A DNA stretch of 7,156 nt from an archaeon (GTDB lineage Archaea; Aenigmatarchaeota; Aenigmatarchaeia; GW2011-AR5; GCA-2688965): NCBI GenBank assembly GCA_002688965.1, contig NZEE01000098.1, positions 1 through 7,156 of the forward strand. Reading direction: 5' to 3'. The position numbers were made by a program, and so were the translations under genes. Below the pieces are notes generated by a model. It was not told where the DNA came from. It saw nothing but the letters and a program-made list of their open reading frames with translations, and searched no databases. Shown here piece after piece: positions 1-6,297 of the stretch (position 1 is the first letter of the stretch; every line of letters starts with the position of its first letter).

Positions 1-558
1 GGTAGTTATTCATTTGAGAGTGCCGGCGAATATTGTAAATATTTTGAGTGTTTATCAGAAGATAATAAAGATTTATATTTATCTGATATTATAAAAGCTA
101 TGGTAGATGATGGATTTAAATTTAAACCTGTATTGGTATCAAATTATATTGATTGGGGAACAAAAGAGGATTGGTTTAATTATGTTAGACAATATAAAAC
201 ACTATTCGTGGATATAGATGGAACATTAGTTAAAAGTTCTGGTAAGTATACACCACCATATTGGGGTGAAACAGATGGTATAAGAGAAAATATAGATTTT
301 CTAAATAAGTTATATGATACAGGTAAGGTTTATATTATATTGACTACTGCTAGACCATCTTCAGCTAAAGATGTCACGATAAAACAAATGGAAACGGAGG
401 GAGTGAAATATGATAATATTATCTTTGATTTATTTCATGCAAATAGAACATTGATAAATGATTATGGAACTTCCAATCCCTATCCAACTTGTGATGCAGT
501 TAACATAGTTAGAAACTCAAATGAATTAGAACGATTTTTAAAGGATTTAGGAAAATGA
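1..558 (+). CDS. Sugar nucleotidyltransferase-HAD phosphatase fusion, 3' part only (5' end outside window)
   Basis: The frame is open from base 1, so the gene starts before the window; the ATG at 100 is internal and not a credible start. Residues about 1-62 (counting from base 1) look like the end of a nucleotidyltransferase domain: a GSYSFESAGEY segment, then LYLSDIIKAM, then YIDWGTKEDWFNY, matching the usual ending in which a (D)WGTxEDxxxY motif closes the fold. Residues about 67-185 form a HAD-superfamily domain: motif I VDIDGT with D71 and D73, motif II LTTAR at 114-118, and a late acidic motif LINDYG with D154. This resembles small HAD phosphatases of polysaccharide clusters. Inferred role: activation of a sugar phosphate coupled to dephosphorylation of a pathway intermediate in the cytoplasm; the substrate cannot be told. 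The stop overlaps the next gene's start (ATGA), indicating translational coupling. The HAD call is firm; the N-terminal call rests on the domain's tail only. Confidence 0.85.
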   Translation, partial: GSYSFESAGEYCKYFECLSEDNKDLYLSDIIKAMVDDGFKFKPVLVSNYIDWGTKEDWFNYVRQYKTLFVDIDGTLVKSSGKYTPPYWGETDGIRENIDFLNKLYDTGKVYIILTTARPSSAKDVTIKQMETEGVKYDNIIFDLFHANRTLINDYGTSNPYPTCDAVNIVRNSNELERFLKDLGK

Positions 559-1559
559 AAAAAATATTAATCACAGGTGGTGCAGGATTTATTGGTTCAC
601 AATTAGGTTATCATTTACACAATCAAGGACATGAAGTGATTCTTTTAGATAATATGAGTTATGGTAATAAAGATAATTTAGAAATAGATGGTAAAACATT
701 TGGAACTTTTATTGAGGATGATGTTAGAAATAAAACAATCCTTAACTATACGAAGGGTATAGATTATGTATATCATTTTGCTGGTATAGCACCATTACCA
801 GATTGTCAAGAAAATCCAAAAGATGCTATAGATATAAATGTCGCTGGAACAGCTAATGTTCTTGAAGCTGCTCGTTTAAACGGTGTTAAGAGAGTTATAT
901 TCGCTTCAACAAGTGCATTATATGAAAATCATACAACATACCCAGCCAAAGAAACTGATGATGTTTATCCTGATTTAATTTATGCAACAACAAAAAAACA
1001 ATGTGAGTTGTTATGTGAATCTTTTGGTAGTGTTTATAATTTACCTATAGTAATGTTAAGGTTTTTTAATGTGTATGGCCCTCATCAAGATTTCAGGAGA
1101 AAACATCCACCTTTAACAGGGTATCTAATGAAAACATTTTTACAGAATGAGATACCAACATTATTTTCTGATGGTGAACAGAGAAGAGATTATGTATATA
1201 TTGATGATTTAATTAATATATGTGAAATAGTAATGACTCACGATAAGGCTGTTGGTGAAAAGTTTAATGTTAGTTCTGGTAATACTTATTCAGTAAATGA
1301 AATCTATGATAGTGTTGCTAAATGTTTTAATATCACTTCTAAACCTAACTACAATGTTCCTTCAAACTTTTGGAATGCATATCCACATCTTTTTGAAGGA
1401 AAATACACTCTAAATAAAAATAGATTAGAAAAAGAAGTTTTAAAATATTGTGTGGGTGATACTACTAAATCAAAAGATGTATTGGATTGGGAAGCTAAAA
1501 CTACTTTAGATGATGGTATGAAAAAATGTGTTGAACATGCAAAACAGGTGGGTTTATAA
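555..1559 (+). CDS. NAD-dependent sugar epimerase/dehydratase (extended SDR family)
   Basis: This 334-residue protein has the normal length for a nucleotide-sugar epimerase/dehydratase. The N-terminal Rossmann motif TGGAGFIG lies at residues 7-14, with the acidic D32 after the second strand and DDV at 55-57 for adenine contact. The catalytic set is visible as STS at 118-120 and YATTK at 143-147 (Tyr143, Lys147). RFFNVYGP at 169-176 and DGEQRRDYVYIDDL at 206-219 are hallmark substrate-domain segments, and the C-terminus carries the usual LDWEAKTTLDDG tail. Such enzymes epimerise or dehydrate UDP-, GDP- or dTDP-sugars via a transient keto intermediate. The sequence alone does not separate a UDP-glucose/GlcNAc 4-epimerase from a relative, so no symbol is given. 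The start overlaps the previous stop as ATGA, with AAGGA at 541-545 nine bases upstream. The next gene starts two bases after the stop. Inferred role: supply of a modified sugar nucleotide to the glycosyltransferases downstream. Confidence 0.95.
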   Translation: MKKILITGGAGFIGSQLGYHLHNQGHEVILLDNMSYGNKDNLEIDGKTFGTFIEDDVRNKTILNYTKGIDYVYHFAGIAPLPDCQENPKDAIDINVAGTANVLEAARLNGVKRVIFASTSALYENHTTYPAKETDDVYPDLIYATTKKQCELLCESFGSVYNLPIVMLRFFNVYGPHQDFRRKHPPLTGYLMKTFLQNEIPTLFSDGEQRRDYVYIDDLINICEIVMTHDKAVGEKFNVSSGNTYSVNEIYDSVAKCFNITSKPNYNVPSNFWNAYPHLFEGKYTLNKNRLEKEVLKYCVGDTTKSKDVLDWEAKTTLDDGMKKCVEHAKQVGL

Positions 1560-1561
1560 TT

Positions 1562-2305
1562 ATGACAAGTATACCGATTATATGTTATTCACATTCATCA
1601 TATAGTGATTTGTGGGAAATATTTTTTAATCAGATTAATTTATATTTTCCAAATAATAAAAAATATTTATTTACAGATGATGATAAAAATAAACCATTTG
1701 ATGATATTCAAACTATATTTTTCAATGACAATGATTCTTATTCAACTAGAGTAACTCAATGTTTAAAACAAATAGATGAAAAAATTTGTATATTTAAACA
1801 TGAAGATATGATTTTGTACGATTCTCCAAATATAACAAAATTAGATGAAATTATTGGTTTTATTGAGGAATATAATATAGATTATATAAAATTGTTAAAG
1901 GGTGGTCATCAATTTGACGAAGTTTTAGAAAACATGCCAATTAACAATTTATATTGGATACCTCATACATCAACTAATTTGTCATTTGCAATACAACCTA
2001 CGATATGGAAAGTAAATAAGTTATTGGATATATATCAAAATTCAAGTCCAAGTAAATTAGTTGGTAATGTGGCTGTCGGTGATTTTGAAATAAATGCTTC
2101 GGAGTATGTAAACAAATCCGATATTAATGGTTTATATTGGTATGACAATGAACCTAAAAGAGGTATGCATCATTATGATTGTAATATATATCCTTGTGGA
2201 AATATGATTTATAAAGGTAAATGGGTTTATTCTGAATATAAATCTGAATTAACAAGATTATTTGAAGAGTATAACATAGATAAAAATTTAAGGGGAACTA
2301 TATGA
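1562..2305 (+). CDS. Glycosyltransferase-like protein of uncertain family
   Basis: This 247-residue soluble protein has no signal peptide or membrane segment. It is not securely recognised. Features consistent with a GT-A-type glycosyltransferase are a short N-terminal strand IPIICYSHSS followed by WEIFFNQINLYFP at 18-30, a central acidic motif FKHEDMILYD at 78-87 that could be the metal-binding DxD equivalent, and SFAIQPTIWK at 141-150, resembling the acceptor-side segment of family-2-like enzymes. The C-terminal part is rich in Tyr, Trp and His (LYWYDNEPKRGMHHYDCNIYP, residues 191-211). The start has AGGTGG at 1546-1551, ten bases upstream. The stop overlaps the next start as ATGA. The gene is markedly more AT-rich than its neighbours; two sampled 60-base lines gave about 12% and 20% GC. 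Its position between an epimerase and a sugar-activating fusion supports a role in glycan assembly. The GT assignment is inference from motif pattern and context. Confidence 0.75.
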   Translation: MTSIPIICYSHSSYSDLWEIFFNQINLYFPNNKKYLFTDDDKNKPFDDIQTIFFNDNDSYSTRVTQCLKQIDEKICIFKHEDMILYDSPNITKLDEIIGFIEEYNIDYIKLLKGGHQFDEVLENMPINNLYWIPHTSTNLSFAIQPTIWKVNKLLDIYQNSSPSKLVGNVAVGDFEINASEYVNKSDINGLYWYDNEPKRGMHHYDCNIYPCGNMIYKGKWVYSEYKSELTRLFEEYNIDKNLRGTI

Positions 2306-3678
2306 TAAAATTAGTTATATTTGATTTAGATGGAGTATTAGTTGATGCTCGTGAATTGCACTATAATGCATTAAACAAAGCTTTAAATTCTATAGATGAA
2401 AAATATGTAATACAAAGAGATGAACATTTGTCTACATATGATGGTTTGTCTACAACGAAAAAACTTGATATGTTAACTAAAAACAAAGGGTTACCTTTAG
2501 AATTACACGATAGTGTTTGGAAATTAAAACAAGATATGACTATTAAAATTATAGATGGTTTTTCTGTTGACGAAAGAATACAATCTATTTTAAGGAGTTT
2601 GAAGTCGGAGGGATATAAAATAGCCTGTGCTACAAACTCTATCAGAGAAACCGCTAAATTACAATTAATTAGAAAAGGTTTTTTCGAGTACATTGATTTT
2701 ATGTATTCTAATCAAGATGTTAAAAATCCAAAACCAAGTTCAGAAATGTATTTAAAATGTATGATTAAAGCTGAAGTAAATCCAAATGAAACTATTATAG
2801 TTGAAGATTCACATATAGGGAGGAAAGGTGCACTAAGTAGTGGTGCTTATCTATGTACGGTTGAGGATTGTAGTGATGTTTCATATGAGAAAGTAAAAAG
2901 GTCTATAAATTTGGCTAATGAAAAAGAAGAAGTGAAACCAAAATGGCAAGGAGGAAATATGAACGTATTAATACCAATGGCTGGTGCTGGTTCAAGATTT
3001 GAACAAGCTGGATATACGTTTCCAAAACCACTAATAGAGGTGAATGGAAAACCAATGATACAAGTTGTTGTTGAAAATTTAAACATAGATGCAAAACATA
3101 TTTTCATAGTTCAAAAAGAACATTATGAAAAATACAACTTAAAGTATCTGTTGAATTTAATTACAAACAATAATTGTGAAATAGTTCAAGTGGATGGAAT
3201 TACAGAGGGAGCTGCATGTACCACATTGTTAGCTAAACAATTTATAGATAATGACGAACCATTAGTTATGGTTAATTCAGACCAATTCGTTGAATGGGAT
3301 TCAAATGAGTTTATGTATTCAATGACTGCTGATGATGTAGATGGTGGTATATTATCATTTGAAGCTACTCATCCTAAATGGTCATTTGCAAAATTAAATG
3401 ATGATGGGTTTGTATCTGAAGTAGCAGAAAAGAAACCTATATCTAATATAGCAACTGTTGGAGTTTACTATTGGAAAAAAGGTTCTGATTATGTTAAATA
3501 TGCAGAACAAATGATTGATAAAGATATAAGAACAAATAATGAATTTTATGTTTGTCCTGTGTTTAACGAAGCTATTGGTGATGATAAAAAAGTAAAAGTA
3601 TTTCCAATTGATAAAATGTGGGGATTGGGAACACCAGAAGACTTGGAGAGGTATTTAAATGATTTTAATATCACATAG
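2302..3678 (+). CDS. HAD phosphatase/phosphomutase-like and nucleotidyltransferase fusion
   Basis: This is a two-domain protein of 458 residues. Residues 1 to about 200 are a beta-phosphoglucomutase-like HAD hydrolase: motif I DLDGVLVD at 8-15 (D8 nucleophile, D10), motif II ATNS at 110-113, motif III Lys144 in KNPKPS, motif IV VEDSHIG at 167-173. A polar linker (about 201-219) leads to a nucleotidyltransferase domain at 220-458: MAGAGSRF at 226-233, PKPLIEVNGKPM at 241-252 with Lys242, VNSDQF at 324-329 with the metal-binding Asp327, NNEFYVCPVFNEAI, and the closing WGLGTPEDLERY. Such domains transfer NMP to a sugar phosphate or similar phosphorylated alcohol. The fusion suggests consecutive steps in making one activated precursor; the substrate is unknown. 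AAGGGGA at 2290-2296 lies five bases before the start, which overlaps the previous stop as ATGA. A strong internal Shine-Dalgarno and ATG at 2959 could also yield the second domain alone. The gene overlaps the next by 20 bases. Confidence 0.93.
   Translation: MIKLVIFDLDGVLVDARELHYNALNKALNSIDEKYVIQRDEHLSTYDGLSTTKKLDMLTKNKGLPLELHDSVWKLKQDMTIKIIDGFSVDERIQSILRSLKSEGYKIACATNSIRETAKLQLIRKGFFEYIDFMYSNQDVKNPKPSSEMYLKCMIKAEVNPNETIIVEDSHIGRKGALSSGAYLCTVEDCSDVSYEKVKRSINLANEKEEVKPKWQGGNMNVLIPMAGAGSRFEQAGYTFPKPLIEVNGKPMIQVVVENLNIDAKHIFIVQKEHYEKYNLKYLLNLITNNNCEIVQVDGITEGAACTTLLAKQFIDNDEPLVMVNSDQFVEWDSNEFMYSMTADDVDGGILSFEATHPKWSFAKLNDDGFVSEVAEKKPISNIATVGVYYWKKGSDYVKYAEQMIDKDIRTNNEFYVCPVFNEAIGDDKKVKVFPIDKMWGLGTPEDLERYLNDFNIT
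2948..2961 (+). promoter_or_regulatory. Internal Shine-Dalgarno and in-frame ATG before the nucleotidyltransferase domain
   Basis: AAGGAGG at 2948-2954 is followed four bases later by ATG at 2959-2961, in frame with the gene beginning at 2302 (Met220). It sits exactly at the domain junction, and the sequence that follows begins MNVLIPMAGAGSRF, the natural N-terminus of a stand-alone nucleotidyltransferase. It is the best anti-Shine-Dalgarno match attached to any gene start seen here. Either the free second domain (239 residues, 2959-3678) is also made, or this is the remnant of a start from before two genes fused. Initiation here is inferred, not shown. Confidence 0.6.
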
Positions 3679-4099
3679 AGGAAACATAGATGGTAAATAT
3701 CCTAATTTTGAAAATAATCCAATCTATGTAAATAAGGCTTTAAAAAATGGATATGATGTTGAAATAGATGTTTGGTGTGTGGATAATAGATGGTATCTTG
3801 GGCACGATTCACCAGAACACGAAATAACTTTAGATTATTTAAAAAATGATAAATTTTGGTGTCACGCTAAAAATATCAACGCTTTAAATGGAATGTTAAA
3901 AGAGGGAAACATTCATTGTTTTTGGCACCAAGAAGATGATGTAACATTAACTTCAAAAGGTTTTATGTGGACATATCCTGGAAAACCATTAACTGATAAG
4001 TCTATTTGTGTTTTACCAGAAAAAAATAATCAAATTCCAAAAAAAGCTCTTGGAATTTGTAGTGATTATGTTGTAAATTATAAAAAATTAGGGAAATAA
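3659..4099 (+). CDS. Short glycerophosphodiester phosphodiesterase-like (PI-PLC/GDPD TIM-barrel type) protein
   Basis: The 146-residue protein carries the N-terminal GDPD signature: SHRGN at 5-9 (His6, Arg7), a FENNP segment at 17-21 where family members have an ENT-like motif, VEIDVW at 34-39 (Glu35, Asp37, the usual metal ligands), and LGHD at 47-50 (His49 as the second catalytic His). HAKN at 69-72 and FWHQEDD at 88-94 continue the barrel-strand pattern. Known GDPDs hydrolyse glycerophosphodiesters to glycerol-3-phosphate and an alcohol and usually exceed 230 residues, so this is a compact or partial barrel that keeps the catalytic half. No signal peptide is visible, so it is probably cytoplasmic. 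GGAGAGG at 3645-3651 lies seven bases before the start, and the gene overlaps the fusion gene upstream by 20 bases, suggesting coupled synthesis. A role in making or trimming a phosphodiester-linked glycan substituent is inference; a non-enzymatic or different lyase-like activity is possible. Confidence 0.8.
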   Translation: MILISHRGNIDGKYPNFENNPIYVNKALKNGYDVEIDVWCVDNRWYLGHDSPEHEITLDYLKNDKFWCHAKNINALNGMLKEGNIHCFWHQEDDVTLTSKGFMWTYPGKPLTDKSICVLPEKNNQIPKKALGICSDYVVNYKKLGK

Positions 4100-4103
4100 T
4101 AAT

Positions 4104-4251
4104 ATGATAGATTTAAAATCAATGGGGGGAAAAAATAGTAAAAGATAAATATTTTAGAGGAACAAACATTAAGGAAAGGTGGGAACAGAAACATATTCAA
4201 CAATATCATTTAGATAAACCATTTGATTTTACCGCATATGAAAATAATGAT
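4104..4251 (+). other. Probable frameshifted 5' end of the downstream methyltransferase gene
   Basis: This stretch between two genes reads as coding in two frames. An ATG at 4104, with AGGGA at 4090-4094 nine bases upstream, opens a frame that ends after 14 codons (TAA at 4143-4145). From about 4138 the methyltransferase frame is open without a canonical start, giving KDKYFRGTNIKERWEQKH and onward into Met at 4252. The two frames meet at a run of six G and six A (4124-4135). Removing one base there joins them into one protein of about 222 residues, a normal length for this type of methyltransferase. A sequencing error, a real mutation, or slippage are all possible. Alternatives are an ATT start at 4168 (AGAGG at 4156-4160, seven bases upstream) or an ATA start at 4135. 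Confidence 0.6.
4124..4135 (+). repeat. G6A6 homopolymer tract at the frame junction
   Basis: Six G are followed directly by six A. This is the longest G run noticed in an otherwise G-poor window, and it sits where the short frame from 4104 and the methyltransferase frame would need to be joined by a one-base change. Such tracts are known sites of replication or transcription slippage and of sequencing length errors. Confidence 0.8.
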
Positions 4252-4773
4252 ATGAGTGGTTATGGTACTGTCGCAGCTAAATTATTAGAGGAAAATAAGG
4301 ACGCATTTAAGAAAACAACTTTACACGAACTTGGGTGTGGAAATGGTAGTTTTTCTGCATATGTAAAATTAAATGTTTTAAAGGATTGGGAAATAAGTGC
4401 CGAGGATTTTTCAACGGTGGCGATAGATACAGCAAAACAAAAATGCCCAACTGTTAATTATTTTACAAATGATTTTTTGTTAAATAGGGTTGATAAAGAT
4501 TATGGTTGTTTAGCTATGTTTGAAACGATTGAACATATTGAAGAGGGTACAAATTATGAAATATTAGATAATATATTGGAACATTGTGAATATGCAATTA
4601 TATCAACGGTTGATACTGAGGATACTTGTTTTGGAGAACACATTTCTCACTATAAAATTGATACATTTGGAAACAAGGGATATGATGTTATATGGAAAAG
4701 TTTTTTGGGTGAAATACAAATGCCAGATGGCATTTATCATTATATGATATTTTTATTGAAAGGCAAACTTTAG
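4252..4773 (+). CDS. Class I SAM-dependent methyltransferase (N-terminus probably longer)
   Basis: From the first canonical in-frame ATG the product is 173 residues. It contains SAM-binding motif I HELGCGNGSF at residues 26-35, an acidic EDFS segment after the second strand, a LAMFETIEHIEEG segment typical of motif IV/post-I regions in Methyltransf_11/23-like enzymes, and a hydrophobic strand YAIISTVD. The C-terminus ends normally (YHYMIFLLKGKL). The ATG at 4252 has no Shine-Dalgarno, and about 38 coding-like in-frame codons precede it (from about 4138), so the true protein is likely about 220 residues with its start at 4104 and a frameshift at 4124-4135. Homologues in glycan clusters methylate sugars or nucleotide-linked intermediates; the acceptor here is unknown. 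Ten bases separate it from the next gene. The methyltransferase fold is confident; the start is not. Confidence 0.88.
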   Translation: MSGYGTVAAKLLEENKDAFKKTTLHELGCGNGSFSAYVKLNVLKDWEISAEDFSTVAIDTAKQKCPTVNYFTNDFLLNRVDKDYGCLAMFETIEHIEEGTNYEILDNILEHCEYAIISTVDTEDTCFGEHISHYKIDTFGNKGYDVIWKSFLGEIQMPDGIYHYMIFLLKGKL

Positions 4774-4783
4774 GTTAGATATA

Positions 4784-5692
4784 GTGAAAACAGCATTTTT
4801 TTCAGAGACGGGCAATAATAAAAAGTATCCAAGAGATTTTCCAAATGCCAGAACGGAAGTTGGTTGGTGTATTGCATTAGACGCACCAATGTGTGCATTT
4901 GATGTATCACCAAGAGAACATTTTGATTTGGGGATTATTATTATTCCAAAGAGCAATCCAAAAGTTAGTTTGGATTTTATCAGGCGCCGATGTGATAAAG
5001 TAGCAGTAATGCAAGAAGGCCCACATTGGTATTTTCAAGATTACAGTATAGATAAACAATTTCATTATTATAATCTTATAATGGATGCTGATTGGGTATA
5101 CTGTCATAATGAGTCTGATGTGAATTATTTTCTTGGGTTAGGTTGTAAAGATGTTAGAGTGATGAGAAGTCTAATGATACCAGAAGGATTGATACCAAGA
5201 AATGAATGGGGTGATGCTACAATGATTGGTGGTAATTTTGTAAGTTGGTATGGTGGGTTTGATAGTTATATAGTAGCAAGGGAAATAGGAGATCCTATAT
5301 CCGCACCATCGATGGGTAGAAAACAGAATTTAGAGGAACAAATAGAGGATATTAATTATTTACCATATATGAGCTGGAGAGAATGGATAAACTGTTTATC
5401 ACAATATAATATAGGAGTTCATTTGATGAGAACTCATGCAGCTGGAACGTTCTCTATGAATTGTGGATTTCATGGAATACCTTGTATTGGATACAAAGGA
5501 TTGGATACACAAGAAAAATTACACCCATTAACTACAGTTGAGGTGGGAGATTTAGATAAGGCAGTATATATTGGTAAGAAGTTAAAAGATGATAAATTTT
5601 ATAAATTATGTAGTGAAACTGCACATAAAAGATTTGAACAATATTATACGGAGAATGCATGGTTAGAGAACTGGAGTCAGCAGTGGAGTTAA
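4784..5692 (+). CDS. GT-B-type glycosyltransferase (group 1-like)
   Basis: The 302-residue product starts at a GTG; the frame has a stop at 4757-4759 and no ATG between, and a weak AGGT at 4772-4775 lies eight bases upstream. The N-terminal half includes a DLGIIIIPKS strand and VMQEGPHWYFQDY at 75-87, followed by IMDADWVYCHNESDVNYF at 99-116, the segment in which GT-B enzymes recognise a donor or acceptor and often read as 'thief/messenger' strands. The C-terminal half carries NIGVHLMRTHAAGTFSMNCGFHGIPCIG (209-236), which aligns by pattern with the EAMACGTPVI nucleotide-sugar loop of family-4 enzymes, but without the classic E-x7-E glutamates. No membrane segment is seen. GC content is higher than the neighbours (sampled lines about 33-45%). 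The last 34 bases overlap the next gene. Likely role: adding a sugar to the glycan; specificity unknown. A divergent or non-retaining mechanism cannot be excluded. Confidence 0.78.
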   Translation: MKTAFFSETGNNKKYPRDFPNARTEVGWCIALDAPMCAFDVSPREHFDLGIIIIPKSNPKVSLDFIRRRCDKVAVMQEGPHWYFQDYSIDKQFHYYNLIMDADWVYCHNESDVNYFLGLGCKDVRVMRSLMIPEGLIPRNEWGDATMIGGNFVSWYGGFDSYIVAREIGDPISAPSMGRKQNLEEQIEDINYLPYMSWREWINCLSQYNIGVHLMRTHAAGTFSMNCGFHGIPCIGYKGLDTQEKLHPLTTVEVGDLDKAVYIGKKLKDDKFYKLCSETAHKRFEQYYTENAWLENWSQQWS

Positions 5693-6297
5693 CGTATTTT
5701 ATTGATTGTGGAGCTCATTGTGGTGAGTCTATATTATATGCCAAGAAATTATTTGGGACAGATATTACAGTAATATCCTTTGAAGGTATACCATATTTAG
5801 CCGATAAATTAACAGAATTATATGCAGATGACGATAGCGTTATGATACAAAATTCTTTAGTATGGATAGAATCTGGTACGAATAAATTATATTTATCTAC
5901 TGAATGGTCAGATGGTTCTTCAATGTACGCTGAAAAAACTTCAGGTGGTGTATCTGAAGATTTATATGTAGAAGTGCCTACTTTTGACTTGTCTACCTGG
6001 ATTACAACCACATTTAGTAAGGATGATTATATCATATTAAAATTAGATGTAGAAGGTGCTGAATATGATATCTTAGAAAAGATGATAAAGGATGGTACTT
6101 TGGATCACATTGATATTTTATGTGGTGAATTCCACGATATGAAAATTGATAATGATACAGTAAAAGAAAAAGCTAAATTTGTTTATAAATATTTAAGTGA
6201 TAATAATATAGATTTTAAGATTTGGGAAACTCCTACTATGAATTATATAGACGGTAAGTTAGTAGAAAGACCTACAAATATGGAGGATATTGTTTAA
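5659..6297 (+). CDS. FkbM-family SAM-dependent methyltransferase
   Basis: The 212-residue protein begins almost directly with SAM-binding motif I, FIDCGAHCGES at 14-24, followed by an acidic residue at the end of the second strand (ISFEGIP, Glu42). It has the FkbM hallmarks GSSMY at 86-90 and LKLDVEGAEYDILEKM at 127-142. Family members O-methylate sugars or related hydroxyls in glycan and antibiotic pathways. Two starts are plausible: ATG at 5659 with GGAG at 5650-5653, five bases upstream, which overlaps the preceding gene by 34 bases, and GTG at 5683 with GGAG at 5673-5676, six bases upstream, which would shorten the protein by eight residues and still keep motif I. The next gene begins on the last base of this stop (TAATG). 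As the second methyltransferase in the cassette, it suggests a glycan methylated at more than one position. Confidence 0.92.
   Translation: MVRELESAVELTYFIDCGAHCGESILYAKKLFGTDITVISFEGIPYLADKLTELYADDDSVMIQNSLVWIESGTNKLYLSTEWSDGSSMYAEKTSGGVSEDLYVEVPTFDLSTWITTTFSKDDYIILKLDVEGAEYDILEKMIKDGTLDHIDILCGEFHDMKIDNDTVKEKAKFVYKYLSDNNIDFKIWETPTMNYIDGKLVERPTNMEDIV

Noticed and set aside
396..455. Shine-Dalgarno-like GGAGGGAG followed by an ATG at 410 within the first gene
   Set aside because: The frame is out of register with the HAD domain and stops after 14 codons; the conserved HAD residues show that the overlapping frame is the real gene.
100..558. A stand-alone 152-residue HAD protein starting at ATG 100
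   Set aside because: The same frame is open to base 1 and encodes the end of a nucleotidyltransferase domain across position 100, so this ATG falls within a domain.
2361..2693. Open frame of 110 codons on the minus strand
   Set aside because: It lies entirely opposite the HAD domain of the fusion gene, whose catalytic motifs are intact, and shows no recognisable protein features.
5715..6011. Open frame of 98 codons on the minus strand
   Set aside because: It is antisense to the FkbM methyltransferase, which has clear family motifs; no start context or similarity supports it.
6184..6191. TATAAATA, identical to the T4-type late promoter core, about 105 bases before the glycosyltransferase start at 6297
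   Set aside because: It lies inside coding sequence (a Tyr-Lys-Tyr run), and in DNA this AT-rich one or two such octamers are expected by chance in a window of this size; no other promoter evidence supports it.
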